From positions 3,844,001 to 3,908,000 of the forward strand of contig NZ_CP011868.1 of NCBI RefSeq assembly GCF_001294645.1: DNA of 64,000 bases, given 5' to 3'. The DNA is from Pseudonocardia sp. HH130629-09 (lineage in GTDB: Bacteria; Actinomycetota; Actinomycetes; Mycobacteriales; Pseudonocardiaceae). The notes under the pieces are model-generated. The model saw only the letters and a list, made by a program, of their open reading frames with translations, was not told where the DNA came from and did no database searches. Numbering within the stretch: the first letter of the stretch is position 1; each line of letters begins with the position of its first letter. Positions 8,425 through 16,886 of this stretch are shown piece by piece. Made by a program: the position numbers and the translations under genes.

Positions 8425-9648
8425 CTTGGACTCAACCGGTCAGCGCAACAGTGCTCCGAATCTATCAGCCGGGGTGTCGAAATCAAGCGTTTTGCGCGGT
8501 CGGGTGTTGAGGCGTTCCGCGACGCGGTCGAGTTGGGCCTGGGTGATGTGGTCGAGCCGGGTGCCCTTCGGGAAGTACTGGCGTAGTAGCCGGTTGGTGT
8601 TCTCGTTCGTGCCACGCTGCCAGGGGCTGGCCGGGTCGGCGAAGTAGACGTCCAACCCGGTCCGGGCGGTGACGATGGTGTGGCGGGCCAGTTCCATCCC
8701 GCGGTCCCAGGTCAGCGACTTGCGGACGTGTTCGGGCAGTCGGGCCATCTGCCGGGACAGTTGGTGGGCGACGGTGTGCATGTCGCGCCCTCCGAGCGCG
8801 ACCAGCACGGTGAACCGGGTCGCGCGCTCGACCACGGTCGCGATCTGGGTGGTGCCACGCCCGAGCAGCAGATCACCTTCCCAGTGCCCGGGCACCGCCC
8901 GATCAGTCACCTCGGCGGGCCGGTCGTGGATGGAGACCGCGCCGGGGATCTGCGAGCGCCACTGCCCACCGGTGGTGTTGTGCACGTTACGCCGGATCGG
9001 ACGGCCCGACCGCAGGTGTTTCTGCAGGTCTTTGGCCAGCACACCGCGGGTCTGCACGAACAGCGACTTGTAGATCGTCTCGTGTGACACCCGCATCCCC
9101 GATCCCGGAGCGTAGTGCTTGGCCAGGTGCCCGGCGATCTGCTCGGGCGACCAGTCCTCACCAAGTCTGGCAGCGACGAACCCACACAGCAGCGGACGAC
9201 GGGCGAGCAGACACGTCTTGGGGCGCTGGGCCCGGCGCCAGGCGCGGTCCTCGGCGTCCACAGCACGGTAGGCACGCCGACCCTTGTTGCGGGCGACCTC
9301 CCGGCTCACCGTCGAGGCCGGACGACCGAGCCCAGCCGCGATGGCCCGGATCGAACGATACTGGGCCAGACCACGAGAGATCTCCTCCCGCTCGGCCGCG
9401 GTCAGCGTCCCCGGTCGGCGACGACGTGATGGCGGCACGTAGCCACCGGTGGACTTGAGCACCGTGAACACCGACCCCGGCGGGCGTCCGATCGCCCGAG
9501 CGATGTCACTGATCGACTCCCCACGCCCCCACCGGACCCACAGATCCGCGCGGTCGGCATCGGACATCCCAGGTCGTCCCAGTCGCGCCATCCCACACCC
9601 CTATCATGATCAACTACCCGGGTGTTGCGCTGACCGGTTGAGTCCAAG
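8425..9648 (-). mobile_element. IS30-family insertion sequence
   Basis: Near-perfect terminal inverted repeats of about 25 bp (left CTTGGACTCAACCGGTCAGC at 8425; right complement ends at 9648) enclose one transposase on the minus strand. No 2-4 bp target duplication is obvious. The left flank is a short leftover after the IS256 fragment; the right flank is the upstream region of the fasciclin gene. Confidence 0.87.
8440..9591 (-). CDS. IS30-family transposase
   Basis: 383-residue transposase with two N-terminal helix-turn-helix blocks ('ISDIARAIGRPPGSVFTVL' and 'IRAIAAGLGRPASTVSREV') and an integrase core: 'GHWEGDLLLG' (first Asp), 'LTWDRGMELARH' (second Asp) and 'PWQRGTNENTNRLLRQYFP' with the catalytic Glu. 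Full length and apparently intact. Confidence 0.93.
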   Translation of the reverse strand: MARLGRPGMSDADRADLWVRWGRGESISDIARAIGRPPGSVFTVLKSTGGYVPPSRRRRPGTLTAAEREEISRGLAQYRSIRAIAAGLGRPASTVSREVARNKGRRAYRAVDAEDRAWRRAQRPKTCLLARRPLLCGFVAARLGEDWSPEQIAGHLAKHYAPGSGMRVSHETIYKSLFVQTRGVLAKDLQKHLRSGRPIRRNVHNTTGGQWRSQIPGAVSIHDRPAEVTDRAVPGHWEGDLLLGRGTTQIATVVERATRFTVLVALGGRDMHTVAHQLSRQMARLPEHVRKSLTWDRGMELARHTIVTARTGLDVYFADPASPWQRGTNENTNRLLRQYFPKGTRLDHITQAQLDRVAERLNTRPRKTLDFDTPADRFGALLR

Positions 9649-9750
9649 CCGGAAATCTTCCGGAACACCCGAACCGCCCGGACCCGCGACCCGAACAATC
9701 AATCGACAGTCCATGAAGGACAGACAGTTTCCTCGAAAGGGAATCCAGCC

Positions 9751-10425
9751 ATGCGCGCTTCTCGCACACTCGCCACCGTCGGTCTGCTCGCCACCCTGTC
9801 GCTCGGCCTCACCGCCTGTGGCGGCGGCAGCGACACCGCCGCCCCTCCCGCCGCGGCCCCGGCCACCTCCTCTGCACCGGCGACCACCGCCGCCGCCGAC
9901 GGCGTCACCACCAACGCCGACGTCTTCGGCCCGGCCTGCAGCCAGCTGCCGCAGGGCGACGAGCCCGGCTCGCTCGACTCGATGGGCCCGCAGCCCGTCG
10001 CCACCGCCGCGAGCACCAACCCGCTGCTGACCACCCTGGTCACCGCCGTCGGCAAGGTCCCCGGCCTGGCCGACACCCTGAACCAGCAGGAGGGCATCAC
10101 CGTCTTCGCCCCGGCGAACGACGCCTTCGCAGCGGTGCAGAAGCAGCTCGGTGAGCAGCAGTTCAACGCCCTGCTGGCCGACACCACCGCCCTGCAGGGG
10201 CTGCTCTCCTATCACGTGACCCCCGAGCGTCTGGACGCCGCGGGCATCGTGGGGAAGAAGACCCTGACCGAGCTGGCCGGCGGTGACCTCACCATCGGCG
10301 GCACCGCCGAGGCCCCCACCGTCACCGACGGCCAGGGCAACACCGCGAACATCCTCTGCGGCAACATCCCGACCGCGAACGCCACCGTCTTCGTGATCGA
10401 CAAGGTCCTCATGCCCAAGAGCTGA
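9751..10425 (+). CDS. Fasciclin-domain lipoprotein (MPT70/MPT83-like)
   Basis: 224-residue secreted lipoprotein. The signal peptide ends at lipobox 'GLTACGG', then a low-complexity Ala/Pro/Thr linker (residues ~28-50) and one FAS1 domain (about 80-222) with the conserved 'ITVFAPANDAFAA' and 'YHVTPERL' blocks. RBS GAAAGGGA precedes ATG 9751. It stands alone between the IS island and the arabinosyltransferase and is followed by a strong terminator. FAS1 proteins of this type are cell-surface adhesion-like proteins; the ligand is not known. Confidence 0.92.
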   Translation: MRASRTLATVGLLATLSLGLTACGGGSDTAAPPAAAPATSSAPATTAAADGVTTNADVFGPACSQLPQGDEPGSLDSMGPQPVATAASTNPLLTTLVTAVGKVPGLADTLNQQEGITVFAPANDAFAAVQKQLGEQQFNALLADTTALQGLLSYHVTPERLDAAGIVGKKTLTELAGGDLTIGGTAEAPTVTDGQGNTANILCGNIPTANATVFVIDKVLMPKS

Positions 10426-10440
10426 CGACCGCCGCACGAC

Positions 10441-10476
10441 ACGGCGGGCCCGGGGTGCGAACCCCGGGCCCGCCGT
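10441..10476 (+). terminator. Intrinsic terminator after fasciclin gene
   Basis: Perfect 16-bp GC-rich stem (ACGGCGGGCCCGGGGT) with a 4-nt GCGA loop, 15 nt after the stop codon. There is no long T tract, as is usual in actinomycetes. Confidence 0.85.
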
Positions 10477-10681
10477 CGTACGAACACCCCGCTGTGACGA
10501 CGGATGTGGCGCATCGAGATCGAACCGGGACCCGGTGAGCGCACCCTGCGCGTGCGCGCGGCCGAGCGGACCGGCACGGTGCAGACGGAACGGGAACAGG
10601 GCTCGATCCCCGACGGCGTGACCGCCTGCACGCGGTGCCGGTCGCCGCCGTCGGACGGACGGCCCGGTCCCGCGCCGCGCT

Positions 10682-10695
10682 CCCCCCCCCCCCCC
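10682..10695 (+). repeat. Homopolymer of 14 C
   Basis: Uninterrupted run of 14 cytosines ending 21 nt before the most likely start (10717) of the arabinosyltransferase. It could change length by slippage and alter ribosome access, or alter the frame if an upstream start is used. Confidence 0.9.
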
Positions 10696-10716
10696 GCCGA
10701 GTCGATCCGGAAGTCG

Positions 10717-13700
10717 ATGCACCCCTCAGACCGCTCCGCCCCGTCGCCCGTCTCCCGCCGCCTGGTCGTCGCGACCCTGGTCGCCGGACTGCTGGCGGGG
10801 TTGTTCGCGGTGCTGGTGCCGTTCGCCCCCGTCGACACCCGCACGACGACCGTGTCCTGGCCGCGGGCGGGCGAGCGGCCCACGTCCACGACGGCGGCGT
10901 TCCAGCCCGCCGCGCCGGAGGCGGTGCGCGTCGAGGTGCCCTGCCGGGTGCTGCGCGCCGCGCAGGCCCGCTCCGCCGGCACCGGGGTATCGACGACCGT
11001 CGTGGGCTCGGAGCGGCCCGGTGCCCCGGGGATCGGGTTCGCCGTGCTCACCGCGGCGGGCGGGGAGCTGCGGGTCCAGGTCGGCGGCCGCGAGCTGCTG
11101 CGCGCGCCCGTCCCGTCCGGCGACGCCTGCGGGCTGGTCCTCGACACCGACGAGGCCGGGTCCCGGGTCACCCTCGGCGACGGCGCCCCGCGCGCCTTCC
11201 CCGGCGACGTCGTGCGCGCCGTGGCCGCGTTCGGCACCCAGCTCTCCCCCGCCGACGCCGACGGGCTGCGGGTCACCGCGCGGACCGCGGACTGGTTCGC
11301 CGCCGCGTCGTCGCCGGCCAAGACGGCGCTGCTCGGGCTGCAGTGGCTCGCCGCCGCCGTCGCCGCCGTGCTGCTGGCACGTCTGGCCGGTGACCGGTTC
11401 CGGCGCCGCCGCGGGACGGCCCGGGTCCGACGGGCCCGGCTGGCCGCGGTGGGCACCCCGGCCGGGATCGGGCGGGCCGCCACGGACGTGCTCGTCGTCG
11501 CCACGCTGGCGGGGTGGACGGTGCTCGGGCCGCTGTCGACCGACGACGGCTTCACCGAGGCCATCGCGCGCAACGCGACCAGCACGGCGAACGGCGACTT
11601 CGGCAACGTCTACCGCTGGGGCAACGCCTCGGAGGCGCCGTACACGCTGGTGATCCGGCTGGTCCGGGCGCTCGCCGAGACCGGTGTGGGGCCGTTGGTG
11701 CTGCGTGTGCCGTCGGTGCTCGCCGGGATCGCGGTGTGGCTGCTGCTGTCGCGGGTCGCGCTGCCCGCGGTGCTGGCCCGCCACCACCGACGGGCCTGGG
11801 TGCGGGGCACGCTCGGCGTCGCGCTGCTGGCATGGTGGCTGCCGCTGAACCTCGGGGTCCGCCCGGAGCCGTTCGCGGCGCTCGCGACGACCGCGGCGCT
11901 CTGCTGTGCGCTGCGCGCCGCCGCCCGGCCAGGGCTCCGCGGCGGGACGTGGACCGCGGTCGCGGCGCTGACCGCGGGGCTGGCGCTGGCGGTGACGCCG
12001 TCGGCGGTGACCGTCGCCGGTCCGCTGGTGCTGCTGCTGCCCGCGCTGTGGCGGCGGGTCACCCGCCACGGCGGCGGGGGGCTCGCCGTCGGGGTCGCGG
12101 CGACCGTCGCCGCGGCCGGGATCGCCGCGGCGGGGCTCACGCCGGTGTTCACCGGGCAGAGTCTGTACACAATCGCGCGGGCCACACAGATGCACCAGTT
12201 CTACGGTCCGGCCACACCGTGGTTCCAGGAGCTGCGCCGATGGGACTACCTGCTCGGATTCGGCACCGAGCAGGGCGGCCTCGGCCGCCGGGTGCCGGTG
12301 CTGCTCGCCCTCGCCCTGCTGTTCGCGGCGATGCCGCTGGTCGCCCGCGGCGCGCACCGGTGGGGTCCCGGTCTGCGGTGGACACCGGTGCCCCTGGTCG
12401 GGCTCGCACTCGGGTTCGTGCTGCTCACCCCGGCGCCGTCGAAGTGGACCCACTACTTCGGGACGCTCGCCGGGGTCGGGGCGCTCGCCGCCGCGGCCGG
12501 GGTGGTGCTGGTGGTGACCGCGGCCCGGCGGCCCGGCGACCCGACCGTGCGCGGCGCGGCCGCCGCCGGGACCGTGGCGGCGGCCGTACTCGCCGCGCTG
12601 GCCTTCAGCGGGCGCAACGAGTGGTTCCTGTGGTCCGGCTGGGGTGTGCCGCGCGCCGACGGCCCGTTCACGCCGCTGGACTCGCCGCTGGTGTGGGCGC
12701 TGGTGGCACTGGCGGTGCTGGTCGTGTCGGCCGCCGCGGTCCACCGGGCGGGCCGGCGAGCAGGTCTGCTGGCAGGTCGACGGGCGGATCACGGACGGCA
12801 CCGGACCGGGCGGGACTGCGTGGCCCGGGCCGCGGCGGCGCTGCCCGCCGGGGTGGTCGTGGTGGCCCTGCTCACCGGGGTGTCGGTGGTGGTGGCGTCG
12901 TTCGTCGTCGCCCCGGTGCGCCAGGGCGGGGGCTACAGCGTCGGCGGACAGCTGTGGAGCGAGCTGACCGGCCGCGACACCTGCGGGATCCTCGACCACG
13001 TCACGGTCGGGGTCGACGGGGGCGCGCTACCCGCCGCGGGCGGCGCCGACACACTCACCGGGTTCACCGAGGGCCGTGGCTGGCTGGACGCCCTGCCGCG
13101 CGGCGGGCTCGCCTGGGGCAGCATCGACGGCGGCCCGGGCGCCACCGGTGAGCTCCGGAGCCGCTGGTTCGCCGTCACACCGGGGCCACCGGACCGGGTG
13201 CTGTCGGTCGACGTCGCCGGGCGGACCGGGCAGGGCAACACCCTGGAGCTGGAGTACGCCCGCGCCGGTTCGCCGGGCCCGGACGGCCGGGTGTCGTTGG
13301 ACGACACCGCGACCGGCGCCCGCGGCACCTACCCCACCGAGCGGGTGCAGGAGGCCCTGCCGCTGGACCGGTCGGGCTGGCGCACCGTGCGGGTGCCCGT
13401 CTCCGCGTTCCCGGCGGACGTCGACCGGGTGCGGGTGCACGCCGTCGACACCACCGTCGGGCCGGGCGGCTGGGTGGCCGCCGCCGCCCCACGGGTGGTC
13501 ACCTCGGCGCCGGTGGTGCCGATGCTGCGCGAAGCCGACGGGCCGGTCTACGTGGACTGGTCGATCCTCTGGGCGGCGCCCTGTCTGCGCGACCTGCCCG
13601 CCGTCCGGGCCGGTCTGGTGCAGACCCCGCGCTACCTGGTCCTGGGTCCGTCGTCGCTGGGGTTCGCCGTGGACGTGTCCTTCGCCGACGTCGCCGGGGG

Positions 13701-13917
13701 CAGCTTCGCGGCGATGCGCCGCACCACCACCGAGCAGGTCGTCGCGACCCGGATCGACTCCGCCGACGTCCCGGGCCAGGTCGACTGGGGTGCGGTCGTC
13801 CGGGTCGACACCGACCTCGCCGTCGACGCCTACGACGTCAGCTCGGTCCCGGTGCGCCGTTGGGGCTGGGAGGGCGACCGGAGTCCGATCGGGTACCCCG
13901 CCCTCCCGGCGCCCTGA
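10717..13917 (+). CDS. Arabinosyltransferase of the EmbABC family
   Basis: 1066-residue membrane GT-C enzyme that transfers arabinose from decaprenylphosphoryl-arabinose into cell-wall arabinogalactan or lipoarabinomannan. An N-terminal membrane helix (residues ~15-37) is followed by an extracellular beta-rich domain. Then comes a helix and the acidic catalytic motif 'LSTDDGFTEAIARN', about a dozen more membrane segments to around residue 750, and a large C-terminal extracellular carbohydrate-binding domain. The length matches mycobacterial Emb proteins (about 1065-1100). I chose ATG 10717 because the frame before it is proline/arginine junk and a C14 tract intervenes; an upstream start at 10504 is possible but unlikely. 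Which Emb paralogue it is cannot be said. Confidence 0.9.
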   Translation: MHPSDRSAPSPVSRRLVVATLVAGLLAGLFAVLVPFAPVDTRTTTVSWPRAGERPTSTTAAFQPAAPEAVRVEVPCRVLRAAQARSAGTGVSTTVVGSERPGAPGIGFAVLTAAGGELRVQVGGRELLRAPVPSGDACGLVLDTDEAGSRVTLGDGAPRAFPGDVVRAVAAFGTQLSPADADGLRVTARTADWFAAASSPAKTALLGLQWLAAAVAAVLLARLAGDRFRRRRGTARVRRARLAAVGTPAGIGRAATDVLVVATLAGWTVLGPLSTDDGFTEAIARNATSTANGDFGNVYRWGNASEAPYTLVIRLVRALAETGVGPLVLRVPSVLAGIAVWLLLSRVALPAVLARHHRRAWVRGTLGVALLAWWLPLNLGVRPEPFAALATTAALCCALRAAARPGLRGGTWTAVAALTAGLALAVTPSAVTVAGPLVLLLPALWRRVTRHGGGGLAVGVAATVAAAGIAAAGLTPVFTGQSLYTIARATQMHQFYGPATPWFQELRRWDYLLGFGTEQGGLGRRVPVLLALALLFAAMPLVARGAHRWGPGLRWTPVPLVGLALGFVLLTPAPSKWTHYFGTLAGVGALAAAAGVVLVVTAARRPGDPTVRGAAAAGTVAAAVLAALAFSGRNEWFLWSGWGVPRADGPFTPLDSPLVWALVALAVLVVSAAAVHRAGRRAGLLAGRRADHGRHRTGRDCVARAAAALPAGVVVVALLTGVSVVVASFVVAPVRQGGGYSVGGQLWSELTGRDTCGILDHVTVGVDGGALPAAGGADTLTGFTEGRGWLDALPRGGLAWGSIDGGPGATGELRSRWFAVTPGPPDRVLSVDVAGRTGQGNTLELEYARAGSPGPDGRVSLDDTATGARGTYPTERVQEALPLDRSGWRTVRVPVSAFPADVDRVRVHAVDTTVGPGGWVAAAAPRVVTSAPVVPMLREADGPVYVDWSILWAAPCLRDLPAVRAGLVQTPRYLVLGPSSLGFAVDVSFADVAGGSFAAMRRTTTEQVVATRIDSADVPGQVDWGAVVRVDTDLAVDAYDVSSVPVRRWGWEGDRSPIGYPALPAP

Positions 13918-13981
13918 CGCCCCGTGGGTCGGGGATGTGTCCGGACACATCGCGCCGTGGGTCCATCCGGTGGACGGCTCC

Positions 13982-14010
13982 TTGCTCCGGACCGGGTATC
14001 GCGATCGAAT
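13982..14010 (+). promoter_or_regulatory. Putative promoter of the carbonic anhydrase leader
   Basis: TTGCTC (13982-13987), 17-nt spacer, TCGAAT (14005-14010), then 6 nt to the GTG at 14017. The spacing predicts a transcript starting at the leader start codon. Confidence 0.5.
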
Positions 14011-14016
14011 CATGCG

Positions 14017-14097
14017 GTGATGCGCACCCTGCTCGAGCCGTTCTGGCCCGGTCGGCGCATCGTCGCGTTCGACGAGCTGTGTCGGTGGGCCGCGTAG
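14017..14097 (+). CDS. Cys-Arg leader peptide, LEPFW type, upstream of beta-carbonic anhydrase
   Basis: A 25-26 residue ORF (GTG 14017 or ATG 14020) containing LEPFWPGRRIVAFDELCR followed by WAA and a stop. Its core matches the ORF at 25358-25429 (LEPFWPSRRAPAYSELCR) at 12 of 18 positions, including ELCR with codon TGT, although the downstream genes are unrelated. It ends 85 nt before the carbonic anhydrase. I infer a regulatory leader that senses translation of the Cys codon; the two-copy conservation is the direct evidence. Confidence 0.75.
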   Translation: MMRTLLEPFWPGRRIVAFDELCRWAA

Positions 14098-14182
14098 CGA
14101 CCCCCGGGTCGCCGCGTGGCCGCCCCGTGCATCGCGCGCGGGTACGACGCCCGCGTCACCGACCACCACTCCGGAGGACCCC

Positions 14183-14671
14183 GTGTCCGTCACCGACGAA
14201 CTGCTCGAGAACAACGCCCGCTACGCCGAGAGCTTCTCCGGCCCGCTCCCGCTGCCGCCGGCACGCAAGATCGCCGTCGTCGCCTGCATGGACGCCCGGC
14301 TCGACGTCTACCGCATCCTCGGCCTGGCCGATGGCGACGCCCACGTCATCCGCAATGCGGGCGGCGTCGTCACCGACGACGAGATCCGCTCCCTGACGAT
14401 CAGCCAGCGGCTGCTGGGGACCGAGGAGATCATCCTCATCCACCACACCGACTGCGGGATGCTGACCTTCACCGACGACGCGTTCAAGGCCTCGATCCGC
14501 GACGAGACCGGCATCAAGCCGCAGTGGGCCGCCGAAGCGTTCGACGACCTCGACGAGGACGTCCGCCAGTCGCTCGCCCGGATCCGGACCAACCCGTTCA
14601 TCCCGCACACCGACGCCGTCCGCGGCTTCGTGTTCGACGTCGCGACCGGGCGGCTGAACGAGGTGAAGTAG
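14183..14671 (+). CDS. Beta-carbonic anhydrase
   Basis: 162-residue zinc enzyme interconverting CO2 and bicarbonate. Metal ligands are visible: C35 in CMDAR (with the Asp37-Arg39 dyad) and H88/C91 in HHTDC. Length and motifs resemble mycobacterial Rv1284, which sits beside the sulfate-activation genes cysD-cysN. GTG start at 14183 with GGAGGA upstream. Here the gene follows a Cys-ending leader peptide, suggesting it is co-regulated with sulfur assimilation. Why carbonic anhydrase is tied to sulfur is not established. Confidence 0.93.
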   Translation: MSVTDELLENNARYAESFSGPLPLPPARKIAVVACMDARLDVYRILGLADGDAHVIRNAGGVVTDDEIRSLTISQRLLGTEEIILIHHTDCGMLTFTDDAFKASIRDETGIKPQWAAEAFDDLDEDVRQSLARIRTNPFIPHTDAVRGFVFDVATGRLNEVK

Positions 14672-14725
14672 GCCCGCCGCACCGCCCGTGCGGTCGTCGG
14701 CGGACCGCCACCGGGGCCGCGGGGG

Positions 14726-15529
14726 TCAGGACGGCAGCAGCACCAGCACCGCCGCCCCCGGTGCGCCGGCCTCGCCCAGCAGGTAGGCCGTGCGCTCGAC
14801 ACCGCCCAGGCGTACCCGGGGCCGCCCGAACGCGCCGACCCCGCGGCACTCCCACAGCGGGGCCCGCTCCGGGGCCTCGGCGTGCAGGACGTCGCGGACC
14901 CCTCGGGTGCCCGGGGCGGCCGGGTCGAGGTCGGAGGCCATCCGGAACCTGCGGTGCAGTGCGGTGAGCAGCTCGTCGGGGTCGGGGCCGATCCGGGCAC
15001 GGGCCGCGGGGTCGGCGGACAGCTGCCACAGCACGTGCCGGCGTCCCGGGTCCCCGTCGGCCGGGCGGCCGATCGCGGCCTCCCAGGCGTCGTTCACCGC
15101 GACGACGCCCAGCTGGGCGTCCAGCAGCGCCGCCGGGTCACCGGGCCAGCTCGCGAGCACCGGCAGCAGCTCCTCGGGCGCCGTCGCCGCCGGGGCCGCG
15201 CCGTCGCGGGACAGCCGGACCAGGTGTGCGACCCCGGGGGCGTCGATGCCGAGCACCCCGCCGACGGCGGCGAGCACCTCGTCCGAGGCGGTCACCCGGC
15301 CCTGTTCGAGCCACGTGTACCAGGTGAGGCCGACCCCCGCGAGTGCCGCGACCTCCTCGCGGCGCAGCCCCGGCGTGCGACGCCGGCCGCGGTCGGGCAG
15401 ACCGACCGCGGCCGGCGCGACGCGCTCACGGTAGGAGCGCAGGCAGGCGCCGAGCTCCCGGCGGCGGTCGGTCGTCGTCGTGGGCCGCACACGCGCCGGC
15501 GCCGATCCTGTCACCACGGGTACCCCCAT
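14726..15529 (-). CDS. XRE-family regulator with MmyB-like sensor domain
   Basis: 267-residue DNA-binding regulator. N-terminal helix-turn-helix around residues 20-100 ('GLRREEVAALAGVGLTWYTWLEQGR', a hallmark of this actinobacterial family) and a C-terminal MmyB-like ligand-binding domain (~105-265). It is divergent from the LLM oxidoreductase at 15577, a common arrangement in which the regulator controls the neighbouring enzyme. The start at 15529 is the longest; the GTG at 15511 is an alternative. Confidence 0.9.
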   Translation of the reverse strand: MGVPVVTGSAPARVRPTTTTDRRRELGACLRSYRERVAPAAVGLPDRGRRRTPGLRREEVAALAGVGLTWYTWLEQGRVTASDEVLAAVGGVLGIDAPGVAHLVRLSRDGAAPAATAPEELLPVLASWPGDPAALLDAQLGVVAVNDAWEAAIGRPADGDPGRRHVLWQLSADPAARARIGPDPDELLTALHRRFRMASDLDPAAPGTRGVRDVLHAEAPERAPLWECRGVGAFGRPRVRLGGVERTAYLLGEAGAPGAAVLVLLPS

Positions 15530-15576
15530 CGGTTCGCTCCTGGTCCGGGCCCGGCCGCCGGCGGACGGTGGTGCCC

Positions 15577-16497
15577 ATGATCGGTATCGGTGTCAACCTC
15601 GCGGCCGGGCTCGACGATCCCCCACCCGCGAACCTGGTCGAGGAGATCGTGGCGCGGGCGCGGGCGGTGGCCTCCGCCGGGCTGCGCACGGTGTGGCTGC
15701 CCCAGGGGTACGGGGCCGACACGCTCACCCTGTACGCCGGCGTCGCCCGCGAGGTCCCCGACGTCGAGCTGGGCGCGTCGGTCGTCGTGGTGCAGCCGCG
15801 GCACCCGAGGGTGCTGGCCGCGCAGGCGCTGACCGTGCAGGCGGCGTCCGGTGGGCGGCTCACCCTCGGTCTCGGGGTGAGCCACCCGGGGCTGCTGGAG
15901 GTGTACGGCATGCCGTTCACGCGGCCGGTGGCCGCGCTGACCGACCACCTCGACGTGCTCGCCCCGCTGCTGCGCGGCGAACGGGTCCCCGGCTCGTCCG
16001 GTCCCGGGTCGGACCCGGCGGACACGGCGGTGCCCGGCGCCACGCCCGAGGTCCCGCTGCTGCTCGGTGCGCTGGGCCCGCGGATGCTGCGGCTGGCGGG
16101 TGAGCGGACCACGGGCACCATGACCTTCCTCACCGGGCCGCGGACGATCTCCGAGCACGTCCGGCCGCTGCTCGACGCGGCGGCCGCCGGACGGCCGTCG
16201 CCGCGGGTGGTCGTCGGGGTGCCGGTGTCGGCGACGGCCGCGCCGGACCGGGTGCGGGCAGCGGCCGCGGTCGACTACGCGGACTACGCCCGGCTGCCGT
16301 CCTACGCCGGGGTGCTGGAACGGGAGGGGCTGAGCTCCCCGGGCGGGCTCGTCGTCGCCGGGGACGAGGACACGATCGCGGCCGGGATCGCCCGCTACGC
16401 CGACGCCGGCGCCACCGACCTGCTGGTCAGCCCGCTGGGCGACGCCGCCGAGCGGGCCCGCACCGTGGCCGTCCTCGGCCGGATCGCGAGGTCCTGA
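15577..16497 (+). CDS. LLM-class F420/flavin-dependent oxidoreductase
   Basis: 306-residue TIM-barrel oxidoreductase. Begins 'MIGIGVNLAAGLDD' and carries the family blocks 'VWLPQGYGADTLTLYAGVA', 'ASGGRLTLGLGVSHP' and 'VAGDEDTIAAGIARYADAGATDLLV'. It resembles the short actinobacterial F420-dependent subgroup rather than SsuD. Divergently transcribed from the XRE regulator with only 47 bp between starts. Substrate unknown. Confidence 0.85.
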   Translation: MIGIGVNLAAGLDDPPPANLVEEIVARARAVASAGLRTVWLPQGYGADTLTLYAGVAREVPDVELGASVVVVQPRHPRVLAAQALTVQAASGGRLTLGLGVSHPGLLEVYGMPFTRPVAALTDHLDVLAPLLRGERVPGSSGPGSDPADTAVPGATPEVPLLLGALGPRMLRLAGERTTGTMTFLTGPRTISEHVRPLLDAAAAGRPSPRVVVGVPVSATAAPDRVRAAAAVDYADYARLPSYAGVLEREGLSSPGGLVVAGDEDTIAAGIARYADAGATDLLVSPLGDAAERARTVAVLGRIARS

Positions 16498-16565
16498 GCA
16501 GTACCGCGCCCGGGCGGTGGCCGTACGCCGGCCGCCCGGTGGCGCCGTGGCGCGCTCCCCCGCCC

Positions 16566-16626
16566 GCCGAGATGCAGCCCAGCGGGCGCACGGGGTCACT
16601 CCGCGCCCCTTGAGCTGCATCTCGGC
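16566..16626. terminator. Long inverted repeat between convergent genes
   Basis: 13-bp perfect arms GCCGAGATGCAGC (16566-16578) and GCTGCATCTCGGC (16614-16626), with a GC-rich interior that can pair further. It lies between the convergent LLM and the 67-residue protein gene, so a bidirectional terminator is likely; an interspersed repeat element is also possible. Confidence 0.6.
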
Positions 16627-16682
16627 GTCGTCCCCGGGTCCGCCGGGACGCGACGGGCGTGCCGCGTCCCGGCGGGCGGGGA

Positions 16683-16886
16683 TCAGGCGACGCGCGGTCG
16701 GCGACGCAGCGCCGTGCGGGCCGCCGCGAGCTGCTGGGCCACCTCGGCGGTGATCAGCTCGGCGTGCAGGGCGTCGTTGACGGGGTCGCCGCCGCCACGC
16801 AGCGCGCGGTGGCGCCGCACGAGGGCGTCGAGCCCGTCGAGCAGCTGGGTACCCGGATCGGTGGTGGGCAGGGTCGGAACGCTCAT
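16683..16886 (-). CDS. 67-residue hypothetical protein preceded in frame by a leader motif
   Basis: Small soluble, mostly helical protein of unknown function (begins MSVPTLPTTDPG, ends Arg-rich). The start at 16886 is supported by AGGAGA eight bases upstream. It is the last gene after the peptide-type importer. The open frame continues upstream without a stop through a Cys-Arg leader motif to 17021, so a 112-residue form is possible. Confidence 0.6.
   Translation of the reverse strand: MSVPTLPTTDPGTQLLDGLDALVRRHRALRGGGDPVNDALHAELITAEVAQQLAAARTALRRRPRVA

Noticed and set aside
10504..10716. Upstream start extending the arabinosyltransferase by 71 residues
   Set aside because: The added residues are Arg/Pro-rich, include no signal or family similarity, and cross the C14 tract; the start at 10717 leads directly into a membrane helix and gives the usual family length.
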